From Paludibacteraceae bacterium (GTDB lineage Bacteria > Bacteroidota > Bacteroidia > Bacteroidales > Paludibacteraceae), in the NCBI GenBank assembly GCA_024692565.1, contig JAILMN010000025.1, positions 62,001 to 126,000 on the forward strand: DNA of 64,000 bases. Reading direction: 5' to 3'. Of the stretch, positions 9,085-15,894 are shown one piece after another (the stretch's first letter is position 1; each line of letters begins with the position of its first letter). Under the pieces are notes generated by a model. It worked only from the letters and a program-made list of their open reading frames with translations. It searched no databases and was not told where the DNA came from. The position numbers and the translations under genes are program-made.

Positions 9085-10212
9085 CTATTTGTTAAAAGCT
9101 TCCTCTAACCGATCTACTTGATAAATAAAATATCCGCTTCGATCAGCGCTTTGCTCTATATGGCGGAGTTCGTTATCCGTAATCTCTGCACGAACAATTT
9201 CCGGATGCTTGTCTGCGTTTTGGATGATTGGAAGTAATTCTTTCGTTTCCTCGCATAAGAAATATACACCGGAGAATTTGTGTTCCGTCAACTTCGGCTC
9301 CTCAAACTTACCCAACGCCACATTGATGACTCCCTTTAAGAAATCGTAACCGGTGGAAAGTTTAACTAAGTCAGAACCGATAAAGTCACCTCCCATACGA
9401 GCACCGATCTCAATCACACGAATATCTCCATCTTTTGTTATCTTCAACTCGGCATGCGATGCTCCATACAGAATATGTAATGCATCAAGCGCATTGAGCA
9501 CTATCTCTTTAACTTGATTTTTGATGTTTTCAGGAAGGGAAGACGGCTGATGATGCTCTAACTCTACAAAGAATGGGGCTCCTGTCGTTACTTTGTCTGT
9601 GATTTGAAGTACGTAATGCTTTCCTCGGAATGAGATGGATTCGACGCTTATTTCTCGTCCATCTACAAACTCCTCGATAATAGCTTCCTTTCGGAAAGAT
9701 TCTTTGATTGCACGCGAAACAGCTTGTGGGAGTTCTTCGAGCTTTTCCACTTTTTCTACACCTCGACTTCCCGAACGATCAGTCGGCTTTACGATAACAG
9801 GGAAATGAAATGATGTTATGCTTTCATGAATAATACCGTCCGTTAGACAAAACTTTGGGGATGGAACGCCATGCTCCATAAAGCATTGTCTCATCAAATA
9901 TTTGTTGGTTGCAAGCTGTGAATATTTATCCGGATTACCGATTAGTCCCATCTGTTCTGCCACGTAGTTGACAGTCAATACGGCAACGTCTGAAGCAATG
10001 GTAGTGATTGCGTCTATCTTCTCGGCCTGGCATATCTTAAGGATGGCTTCTTTGTCAACTATGGAAATAGGGTAGAACTTATCACAAACATCTTTGCAAA
10101 CAGCGCCTTCTTCCCACGCAAAGCATATGCTCTCCAATCCCATTTCTTTAGCTTTCTGAACCAAAGGTATTTGAAGATAACTCGCTCCTATGATAGCTAA
10201 TTTCTTGCTCAT
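9085..10212 (-). CDS. ATP-grasp ligase of a sugar-modification cluster
   Basis: 375 residues from the ATG at 10212 (MSKKLAIIGAS), chosen because it begins the first beta strand of the fold; an upstream in-frame extension would run through the promoter. The protein resembles carbamoyl-phosphate-synthase-like or carboxylate-amine ligases: N-terminal Rossmann part (IIGASYLQIPLVQKAKEMG), central ATP-grasp with VIVKPTDRSGSRGVEKV near residue 137, and metal-binding residues in VIEIGARMGGDFIGSD near residue 280. Such enzymes join a carboxylate to an amine. In pgl-type clusters this slot is usually an acetyltransferase (PglD), so it may acylate the 4-amino sugar with an amino acid or another acid (inference). 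Confidence 0.8.
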   Translation of the reverse strand: MSKKLAIIGASYLQIPLVQKAKEMGLESICFAWEEGAVCKDVCDKFYPISIVDKEAILKICQAEKIDAITTIASDVAVLTVNYVAEQMGLIGNPDKYSQLATNKYLMRQCFMEHGVPSPKFCLTDGIIHESITSFHFPVIVKPTDRSGSRGVEKVEKLEELPQAVSRAIKESFRKEAIIEEFVDGREISVESISFRGKHYVLQITDKVTTGAPFFVELEHHQPSSLPENIKNQVKEIVLNALDALHILYGASHAELKITKDGDIRVIEIGARMGGDFIGSDLVKLSTGYDFLKGVINVALGKFEEPKLTEHKFSGVYFLCEETKELLPIIQNADKHPEIVRAEITDNELRHIEQSADRSGYFIYQVDRLEEAFNK

Positions 10213-10241
10213 TACAAATGCATCATTTCTAAAAATGCGTA

Positions 10242-10273
10242 CAAAATTACTGCTTTTTCGGGAATTAGGCAAA
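10242..10273 (-). promoter_or_regulatory. Promoter of the ATP-grasp/PglC/PglE operon
   Basis: On the minus strand the -7 element TAATTTTG lies at 10249-10242 and TTTG at 10273-10270, with a 20-base spacer. The leader is about 25-30 bases to the ATG at 10212. This cluster is therefore likely expressed independently of hipBA just upstream, although read-through from hipA is possible because no terminator is visible in the 35 bases between them. Confidence 0.6.
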
Positions 10274-10307
10274 TATTTTCCACGAAAATATAATTTTTAT
10301 GCGATTT

Positions 10308-11585
10308 TTATTGTAAATACACACGTGTGCTCTCAATTGCATTGATGATATTCTGCGGAATATCGGTATGATCTTTTGCCAACTGTGGCCAGAGACTGAC
10401 AGCCTCTATGACCTTATCAATGATAGCCGGTGCGTGTTTGATATTCATCTCGTATGCCACGTGCAACAGGTCTTCTCTCGTGATATTATCCCATTTCCCG
10501 TTAATGGACATCTGGTGCGTAGCCGTCCAGCCTCCCGTCGGATTATATGCCCAAGACATGTCGTATGCCGGTGAGAGATGCCAAATGCCCTTCTTATCCA
10601 TCAGAAACGAGATATTCTTTGTGTGGTCGTCTTGATTCCGTGCTACCACATTGAAAGCCATACGCCGATAGAACTCCTCCGCCTCAGGGTAGGTCAATCT
10701 CAATTGCCGCATGACGGCGAAAGCTTGCTCATAGGAATATGCATGCAACATGTTGAAATCAAAATGCGCCAAACCGCAGAGTGTCTGCATATGTATTTTC
10801 TCTCCGTGCGCACGGTCAAAACGCTTCGTCATGAAATGCGCCCTACCATTCTCGCGGTACAGCCGACATTCGGTCATATTGATGCCTGCCGCTTTGGCAA
10901 TGAGCGAATGGACATACTCCACCTCTCCCCAATGCTCCGGATCGCCCAATTCTTTATTCGTTATACCATCCAGTTTGAGTAGCCAATAGTCAAACCCTTC
11001 CGGTGCTGTTGTCTGTCCGCTTCGTACTTCCCCCGTTGTCTCATTATATGCGATGACTGCTTTAGCACGTTGACCACCTGCTGAGGTACCGACGCGGATG
11101 ATATCCATCAATGCCTCGTTTGAATTGGACAGGCTGGTCACAAAAGCCTCTTTATTCGTCAATGCCTCTCTTGCTGTTTGCACCAATGATTCCACCTCTA
11201 TCGCTTGCTCGGTATCCAAAATGCGTTCCTTGGCTGGCACAAACTCCAAAGCTCCCATACTGCGCTTTCCTTGAAAACAAAGCCGCTCCACCGGATTTGC
11301 ATCCTGACGACCTTGTGCCGCTAACCAATTATTCAGCAATGCACGTCCGAAGGCATCAGGAAGAGCCTCTGCTAACATGCCGGGAAGACCTAAGAATGTT
11401 TTGTAATTATCTCTATTGGGAAACGAATAAATTTGCGGAGAAAGAGGCATCGTGAGAGGTGCTATTTCCAATCCGCTCCGAATAAACTCTGGCGTGTATT
11501 CAAAATTAGCGCACACGCGGTTCTCATTCCATAGGACGGTACCTACTTTTTGTCCCCACAAATAAACATCTGCTGTTGTTACCAT
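10308..11585 (-). CDS. hipA: HipA-family serine/threonine kinase toxin
   Basis: 425 residues, full-length HipA with the N-terminal subdomain (VYLWGQKVGTV, LPGMLAEALPDAFG) and the kinase-like C-terminal domain. Motifs: Gly-rich loop GTSAGGQRAKAVI near residue 168, catalytic RNQDDHTKN near residue 313 and metal-binding AYDMSW near residue 337. HipA kinases phosphorylate an aminoacyl-tRNA synthetase (GltX in E. coli) and cause growth arrest or persistence; the target here is unknown. The start overlaps the end of the antitoxin gene by 7 bases, the usual translationally coupled hipBA order. Confidence 0.92.
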   Translation of the reverse strand: MVTTADVYLWGQKVGTVLWNENRVCANFEYTPEFIRSGLEIAPLTMPLSPQIYSFPNRDNYKTFLGLPGMLAEALPDAFGRALLNNWLAAQGRQDANPVERLCFQGKRSMGALEFVPAKERILDTEQAIEVESLVQTAREALTNKEAFVTSLSNSNEALMDIIRVGTSAGGQRAKAVIAYNETTGEVRSGQTTAPEGFDYWLLKLDGITNKELGDPEHWGEVEYVHSLIAKAAGINMTECRLYRENGRAHFMTKRFDRAHGEKIHMQTLCGLAHFDFNMLHAYSYEQAFAVMRQLRLTYPEAEEFYRRMAFNVVARNQDDHTKNISFLMDKKGIWHLSPAYDMSWAYNPTGGWTATHQMSINGKWDNITREDLLHVAYEMNIKHAPAIIDKVIEAVSLWPQLAKDHTDIPQNIINAIESTRVYLQ

Positions 11586-11917
11586 TGTGATTCAGGTTTT
11601 ATAGTTTTGGTTGCAGCATTACGAACGCGCTGTACGACACGTTTTTTGCTCATTGCTTCTGCATATGCAATAGGACTCACTTCTTCCTCTCGAAAAAAGG
11701 CTTCTAACAGATCAAGACTTCGCAAAGTGCGCAACACTTGAATTATCGTCAATAACGAACTGTTCTCTCCCTTCTCTATGTTCGCCACAGACGAAATGGC
11801 AACAGATGCCTGCTCCGCCAATTGTTTTTGTGTCATTTGAGCTCCAATACGGCGCTTCCGAATCATTTTTCCGATAAGCTCCATTAATGCTCTGTCTGAA
11901 GAAAAATAAGCATCCAT
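11579..11917 (-). CDS. hipB: HipB-like XRE antitoxin
   Basis: 112 residues with an XRE helix-turn-helix (MTQKQLAEQASVAISSVANIEKG, about residues 28-50). The C-terminal tail is basic (VVQRVRNAATKTIKPES) and may insert into the toxin partner. In the family HipB neutralises HipA and represses its own operon. Its gene is directly upstream of and overlaps hipA. A 14-base palindrome lies 11 bases upstream of the start codon and is the best operator candidate. Confidence 0.88.
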   Translation of the reverse strand: MDAYFSSDRALMELIGKMIRKRRIGAQMTQKQLAEQASVAISSVANIEKGENSSLLTIIQVLRTLRSLDLLEAFFREEEVSPIAYAEAMSKKRVVQRVRNAATKTIKPESQW

Positions 11918-11927
11918 AATTATTGTT

Positions 11928-11941
11928 TTATCAGTTGATAA
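11928..11941. promoter_or_regulatory. Candidate HipB operator palindrome
   Basis: TTATCAGTTGATAA is a 6+2+6 perfect inverted repeat inside the hipBA leader, between the predicted transcription start and the hipB ATG. Position and symmetry suit an autoregulatory site. It does not match the E. coli HipB consensus, so the assignment rests on location only. Confidence 0.35.
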
Positions 11942-12000
11942 GTGTTGAAACCATCGATAATATTTGTTATATCAGTAGTTATACGTATCAAATTTCGCCG

Positions 12001-12032
12001 CAAAAGTACGGCTTTTTTTTGACATATGCAAA
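12001..12032 (-). promoter_or_regulatory. hipBA promoter
   Basis: Minus-strand -7 element TACTTTTG at 12008-12001 and TTTG at 12032-12029, with a 20-base spacer. The surrounding bases closely match the XRE promoter at 14501-14532: both read gcCGCAAAAGTAC on the plus strand, then an A/T tract and ATATGCAAA. Confidence 0.65.
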
Positions 12033-12059
12033 TTTTTTTTGCATTTTTTTGCCAAAAAA

Positions 12060-12092
12060 TTTGGAAAAACCTAAAAGTTTGGTATATATTTG
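12060..12092 (+). promoter_or_regulatory. Promoter of the DUF3987 gene
   Basis: TTTG at 12060-12063 and TATATTTG at 12085-12092, with a 21-base spacer. It stands back to back with the hipBA promoter. A long leader of about 125 bases precedes the ATG at 12227. Confidence 0.5.
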
Positions 12093-12226
12093 CAGAAAAA
12101 TTCAAAAAAATGCCAAAATTGGTTACAAAATGAAAAAATAATTTGGACAAAAGTGGTTTGCCGTTTATATTGTAACGTGCGCGAGAGATTTTTCAATAAA
12201 CATTAACATATTTTAACTTTACTATT

Positions 12227-13483
12227 ATGCTTACAAACCTTAATTTGATGGAGGAACAGGAAGACCTCCGCATCGTTGAGCATCTCGACATGCAAAAACT
12301 TCCTGAGAGTTTACAATCCATGATTTCGTTGGCTTCAACGCCGGAAGAGCGAGACATCATCCTGATGGCAACGCTTGCGGCTGCGAGTGCGTGCACGCCT
12401 AATCTGTATTTCACGTACGGTCCCACGGGCAAGAAGTACTACGCCAACCTGCAATGTTTCGTCTTGGCTGCCGCGGCTTCCGGCAAAGGAATCGCGAATC
12501 AAGCATTAGAGATGGTGCGCGTGATTGACGAGCAGTACCCTATGCTTATCGCCGGCGACAGCACGCTTGCGGCGTTCTACAAAGCGCTCGAAGAGCAGAA
12601 CGGTTGCGGTTACATGCACGAGAGTGAAGGAAGTGTGATCACAGACATCTGGAAGACTTCGGCGGCTAATTACAACACGGCGCTCCGTAAAGCGGCAGAA
12701 CATGAACCGATCAGCCGAAATCGCGTCAAAGGAGCGTCGGAGATCAAGAATCCGCGACTATCCATGCTCCTAACCGGCACGTTCGGGCAATACAAAGCCT
12801 TGGTTCCCAGCGTGGAAAACGGTTATTTCTCGCGTCTGCTGACGGTAGTCATCCGCGGCACGAACGGTTTTGATAAACGCTATGTGTCGTCCAAAGGTGG
12901 GCAGAACGCTACTCCGAAGATCGTAGGACATCAGCTCTTGCGTACGTACGAAACATTGATGAATGCAGGCGAGCGCGAATGGAGTCTGACGGACGCACAG
13001 AAAGAGCGACTCGGCGAACATTTGGAATCCGAGTACTCCACGCTCATCTCGCTCCTCGGCGAGAATTTCCACTCAGCCGTCATCCGCATGGCAGTCCAGA
13101 TAGAGCGCATCGCGATGATTCTAACGGCGATGAGAGGTCCTTCGTCTATTACGTCCGAATTGAATTCGGACACTCCTCTCCTGTGCTCTGATATAGATTA
13201 TGAAACCGCAGAGATAATAGGTAACAAATTGTTGCTACACATGGCGGCTGCGTATCGTCTCATTGACGGCGATGCACAAGACATTGTGCCGGAGATTAAG
13301 CCTTTGGATCAGCGCCGTGTCCTCTTTAACCAACTCAAACCCGAGTATGCCCATAAAGATTTGGTCGCAGAAGCCCATTCGCAAGGCGTTTCTCCGCGGA
13401 CGGCTTTTCGCTGGAACGAGAAATGGCTGCACGAAGGTCTCATAACCAAAGCTGAATATGGCGTTTACCGAAAAGTTGGATGA
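12227..13483 (+). CDS. DUF3987-type ATPase-like protein of mobile/accessory regions
   Basis: 418 residues. The core resembles DUF3987 primase/helicase-associated proteins. It has a degenerate nucleotide-binding loop AAAASGKGIA near residue 85 (Ala replaces the first Gly, Gly the last Ser/Thr), an acidic HESEGSVI near residue 131 in the Walker B place, and a C-terminal helix-turn-helix-like segment (SPRTAFRWNEKWLHEG) that may bind DNA. The VirE/primase-like N-terminal domain often found with DUF3987 is absent, so it is shorter than many relatives. Such genes commonly sit beside capsule loci and in integrated elements of Bacteroidota. It is followed by repeats. Function is unproven. Confidence 0.65.
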   Translation: MLTNLNLMEEQEDLRIVEHLDMQKLPESLQSMISLASTPEERDIILMATLAAASACTPNLYFTYGPTGKKYYANLQCFVLAAAASGKGIANQALEMVRVIDEQYPMLIAGDSTLAAFYKALEEQNGCGYMHESEGSVITDIWKTSAANYNTALRKAAEHEPISRNRVKGASEIKNPRLSMLLTGTFGQYKALVPSVENGYFSRLLTVVIRGTNGFDKRYVSSKGGQNATPKIVGHQLLRTYETLMNAGEREWSLTDAQKERLGEHLESEYSTLISLLGENFHSAVIRMAVQIERIAMILTAMRGPSSITSELNSDTPLLCSDIDYETAEIIGNKLLLHMAAAYRLIDGDAQDIVPEIKPLDQRRVLFNQLKPEYAHKDLVAEAHSQGVSPRTAFRWNEKWLHEGLITKAEYGVYRKVG

Positions 13484-13563
13484 CAAAGTGACAAAGTGGC
13501 AAAGTTCGAATCATTATAAGTTGCTTATTTTCAGCCACTTTGCCAACTTTGCCACTTTGCCAC
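13481..13563. repeat. Iterated 8-mers and a large inverted repeat after the DUF3987 gene
   Basis: Starting at the stop codon there are three tandem 8-mers (TGACAAAG, TGACAAAG, TGGCAAAG, 13481-13504). About 40 bases later the complementary motif recurs three times (CCACTTTG, CAACTTTG, CCACTTTG, within about 13535-13563). CAAAGTGGCAAAGTT at 13492-13506 pairs perfectly with 13545-13559, a 15-bp stem with a 38-base loop. It could be a transcription terminator, an RNA structure, or an iteron-like protein binding site. Confidence 0.75.
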
Positions 13564-13585
13564 TACAAAATATTTTGTCCATTAC

Positions 13586-13665
13586 GTCGGATGTTATCCG
13601 ACATAGGCCTCCGACGGTTCAACTACGGTCCATTATCGGTCCAATTACGGACTAACTACGAGGTA
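13586..13665. repeat. Small hairpin and degenerate 11-12-base repeats
   Basis: GTCGGAT/ATCCGAC (13586-13592 with 13596-13602) forms a 7-bp stem with a 3-base loop. Then about 13611-13665 holds imperfect units spaced 11-12 bases apart (CGGTTCAAC, CGGTCCATT, CGGTCCAAT, CGGACTAAC). No open frame of note covers it. Together with the preceding repeats this makes up the 255-base gap between the two genes. Confidence 0.5.
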
Positions 13666-13738
13666 ATCCTAGACTTTAGTCCTACCGTCAAGCCAAGAAG
13701 AAGCCAACATTCTACTAACAATTAAAATTTGAACATTT

Positions 13739-14167
13739 ATGGCAAGAGCAACATTTATTGATGGAATTGACACAATTCGCGGAGCGCTGGATAGCGTGAA
13801 AGACGGGCAAGCAAGACGTGCTCGTTTGGTTTGCAAATGGCATTACTGGGGAGAGAAATGGATTGATGAGGATGGGAGTAAGGTCCATTTGGTCTATACG
13901 TATCATTTCCACGAAGGACCTTGGTCGGAAGGTGCGACGCGCAATCGCGAGATGATCAAAGCGGCGCAACGCATGGCGCACGACATTGAGCGTGTGTGCT
14001 ATCATCCGGAGGAGTTTGGCGAGGAAGATATCGAGCAGGCGCGCATCTGGCAGCAGAAGTACGCCGAATACCTGGCGACTATCCCGAAAGGCAGCAATCA
14101 GCACTATAAGTTCTACGGCTGGATGTACACGCAGATCTATCGGGGGATGAGGCAGACAATTACATAA
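13739..14167 (+). CDS. Unrecognised conserved-looking hypothetical protein (142 aa)
   Basis: I do not recognise this protein. It has 142 residues, no signal peptide and no membrane helix. It is rich in aromatic and charged residues (CKWHYWGEKW, YTYHFHEGPW, YKFYGWMYTQIYRGM), and a Glu-rich middle (YHPEEFGEEDIEQARIWQQKY) is probably helical. Codon use looks like that of the flanking genes, supporting a real gene. It follows the repeats after the DUF3987 gene, and its stop is 1 base from the stop of the convergent XRE gene. A role in the same accessory element is plausible but unproven. Confidence 0.6.
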   Translation: MARATFIDGIDTIRGALDSVKDGQARRARLVCKWHYWGEKWIDEDGSKVHLVYTYHFHEGPWSEGATRNREMIKAAQRMAHDIERVCYHPEEFGEEDIEQARIWQQKYAEYLATIPKGSNQHYKFYGWMYTQIYRGMRQTIT

Positions 14168-14168
14168 T

Positions 14169-14363
14169 TTATTTCACATCCAACTTCACATGCAGCCCAA
14201 GTACATCGGCCACCTTTGTGAGCGTCTCAATAGAAGGAGATTTCGATCCGCGCTCAATCGACACAATCGTATTGATGCCCACTTGCGATAGCAGCGCCAG
14301 TGTATTCTGCGTCAGGCCCAACTCCTTGCGACGCGCCTTGATTATTTGTCCTATTGTTTCCAT
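14169..14363 (-). CDS. XRE-family repressor, HipB-like, without a toxin gene
   Basis: 64 residues from the ATG at 14363. An in-frame ATG at 14405 would add 14 residues that do not look like part of the domain. Almost the whole protein is one XRE helix-turn-helix (IIKARRKELGLTQNTLALLS, then VGINTIVSIERGSKSP, residues 6-43). HipB-type repressors end like this (LTKVADVLGLHVKLDVK). No HipA or other toxin is adjacent: the next gene leftward converges, and the next rightward is the polysaccharide operon end. Its promoter is flanked by two identical-arm palindromes, which suggests autoregulation. Confidence 0.8.
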   Translation of the reverse strand: METIGQIIKARRKELGLTQNTLALLSQVGINTIVSIERGSKSPSIETLTKVADVLGLHVKLDVK

Positions 14364-14475
14364 ATTATTCAAATGATAACGTCTGTCTCCGATAGGTATA
14401 CCCATTGAAGTAGGAACGCGTAAGATTCTCCGGCATAAATACCTTTGATATAGACACCTAATCTACTCATCGTTT

Positions 14476-14491
14476 TCACACTATTTTGTGA
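14476..14491. promoter_or_regulatory. Operator-like palindrome, downstream copy
   Basis: TCACA-CTATTT-TGTGA, a 5+6+5 inverted repeat just downstream of the -7 element of the XRE promoter, close to the expected transcription start. It has the same arms as the copy at 14538-14553. The arms look like a CRP half-site in inverted order, but a binding site for the XRE protein is more likely. Confidence 0.55.
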
Positions 14492-14500
14492 TTTTCGCCG

Positions 14501-14532
14501 CAAAAGTACTACAAATTTTTGATATATGCAAA
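14501..14532 (-). promoter_or_regulatory. Promoter of the XRE repressor gene
   Basis: Minus-strand TACTTTTG at 14508-14501 and TTTG at 14532-14529, with a 20-base spacer. It lies between two TCACA-N6-TGTGA palindromes whose centres are 62 bases apart, about six helical turns. Confidence 0.65.
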
Positions 14533-14537
14533 TAAAT

Positions 14538-14553
14538 TCACACTTTTTTGTGA
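14538..14553. promoter_or_regulatory. Operator-like palindrome, upstream copy
   Basis: TCACA-CTTTTT-TGTGA, 5 bases upstream of the -33 element of the XRE promoter. Both arms are identical to those of the site at 14476-14491, and the four bases after each (TTTT) also match. Confidence 0.55.
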
Positions 14554-14570
14554 TTTTTGTTGATTTTGCT

Positions 14571-14603
14571 CAAAAACAGACGCGACCTCACACGGCCGCG
14601 TCT
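14571..14603 (-). terminator. Terminator of the polysaccharide operon
   Basis: On the minus strand AGACGCG (14603-14597) pairs with CGCGTCT (14584-14578), extended by an inner CC/GG pair, and is followed by GTTTTTG. It lies about 80 bases after the last glycosyltransferase stop and shields the divergently placed XRE promoter region from read-through. Confidence 0.7.
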
Positions 14604-14683
14604 ATAGTAGGAAGTTAGATATTAAAATATCTTCTAATGCTCCTTGAACGGTAATTGGGTATTTGAAGTTTTTGAGCATTTTG

Positions 14684-15868
14684 TCAATTAGTTCTTAACA
14701 TATTTTTTAAATCTTTTGTAAATTGTTTAGAAATAATGTCGTATGTTAAATTTTTTGCAATATAAACCCGTGCGTTTCTTCCAATTTCGTTTCTGCGTGC
14801 TTTATCATCTATCAGCGCAGCAATTTGTCCCGCCAATTGCTCATATTGATCACAGATAATGATATCCTTATTATTGACAATATTGTCTAATCCTTCTGAA
14901 CCTATAGTGGTTGTCACTACACAGCAACTCATAGACATAGCTTCTAATATTTTATTTTGCACACCAGCCCCAGAAATCATAGGAACTACAACAACTGTTG
15001 CTTTTTTTAAGTATAATTGAGGATCCTCAACAAAACCAGTTACGATGACATTATCAGATGCCAGATTCCGGACTGATAGAGCAGGGCGTGTACCTACAAT
15101 GTAAAATTTGGTATTTGGATGAGTTTTTAGTATTTTTGGAAATACTTTATGAACAAACGAGGTAACGGCTACTATATTGGGCTCATAAAACATAGAGCCG
15201 ACAAAAACAAGGTTTTGTTCATCATTTTGCGTAACGGATGAGCGAAGTTCAGTACTATTATTAATAACAAATATGTCTTTATTCGATACATGAGACTTCT
15301 TTAAAATATATTGTCTATCAACATCGGATATAATGAAGTGTCCTTGAAACTCTTTTAGTATCCGGCTTTCATACCGTGCTAATCTTTTAGCATCAATATA
15401 GAATGCAATTTTAGCAAATAGATTAGCTTTATGCATTTCTTTTTCGTAGCGCATTGAAAGGGCATCAACATAATCAATTATTTTAGTGCATTTTCTGCCC
15501 ACAACATATTGTGCTGCACGTACATTATTGCAAAAGACAAAATCATATTCAGGGATGTGTTCGTTGATATATTTTTGGGCTTCCGATGAATATAGGTATG
15601 CACATTGCAACGGTTTACTACTGAAAAAACCTAATAACCCTCGGATAATCATGCCAAAAGTAGAAGTAGTGAACTCTTTCACATGTTTACAGTATGCGTA
15701 TAAAGGGGAAATGTCTTTAGGTTGAGTTTTCTTGCTACAAGTGTACACCAAATCCACATCACATGTTTCTGCGAGCATGCGTACCATTTGTGTGCTACGA
15801 ATCGTTGCTCCATCAATATTCGGGAGCAGTGATTTGGAATTAATAACTAAAACTCGTGGTCTTTTCAT
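14684..15868 (-). CDS. Glycosyltransferase family 4 protein
   Basis: 394 residues with the GT-B fold of retaining transferases. The N-terminal domain starts RPRVLVINSKSLLPNIDGAT. The C-terminal nucleotide-sugar site has FVGSMFYEPN near residue 218, then GAGVQNKILEAMSMSCCVVT near residue 300, with the conserved Glu contacting the donor ribose. It would add one sugar to the lipid-linked repeat unit on the cytoplasmic face. It is the last gene of the polysaccharide operon before the terminator. The coding sequence is strongly AT-rich compared with genes outside the operon. Donor and linkage cannot be told. Confidence 0.85.
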   Translation of the reverse strand: MKRPRVLVINSKSLLPNIDGATIRSTQMVRMLAETCDVDLVYTCSKKTQPKDISPLYAYCKHVKEFTTSTFGMIIRGLLGFFSSKPLQCAYLYSSEAQKYINEHIPEYDFVFCNNVRAAQYVVGRKCTKIIDYVDALSMRYEKEMHKANLFAKIAFYIDAKRLARYESRILKEFQGHFIISDVDRQYILKKSHVSNKDIFVINNSTELRSSVTQNDEQNLVFVGSMFYEPNIVAVTSFVHKVFPKILKTHPNTKFYIVGTRPALSVRNLASDNVIVTGFVEDPQLYLKKATVVVVPMISGAGVQNKILEAMSMSCCVVTTTIGSEGLDNIVNNKDIIICDQYEQLAGQIAALIDDKARRNEIGRNARVYIAKNLTYDIISKQFTKDLKNMLRTN

Positions 15869-15894
15869 AATTAAATATGATTATAGTTGTTATT

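Noticed and set aside
12142..12226. Riboswitch or structured leader before the DUF3987 gene
   Set aside because: The leader is AT-rich and shows no conserved hairpin or known aptamer pattern.
13481..13563. CRISPR array
   Set aside because: Repeats are 8 bases without spacers of regular length, and no cas genes are present.
14476..14553. CRP binding sites
   Set aside because: The arms are in the order TCACA...TGTGA, opposite to the CRP consensus, and no CRP-type regulation is otherwise suggested.
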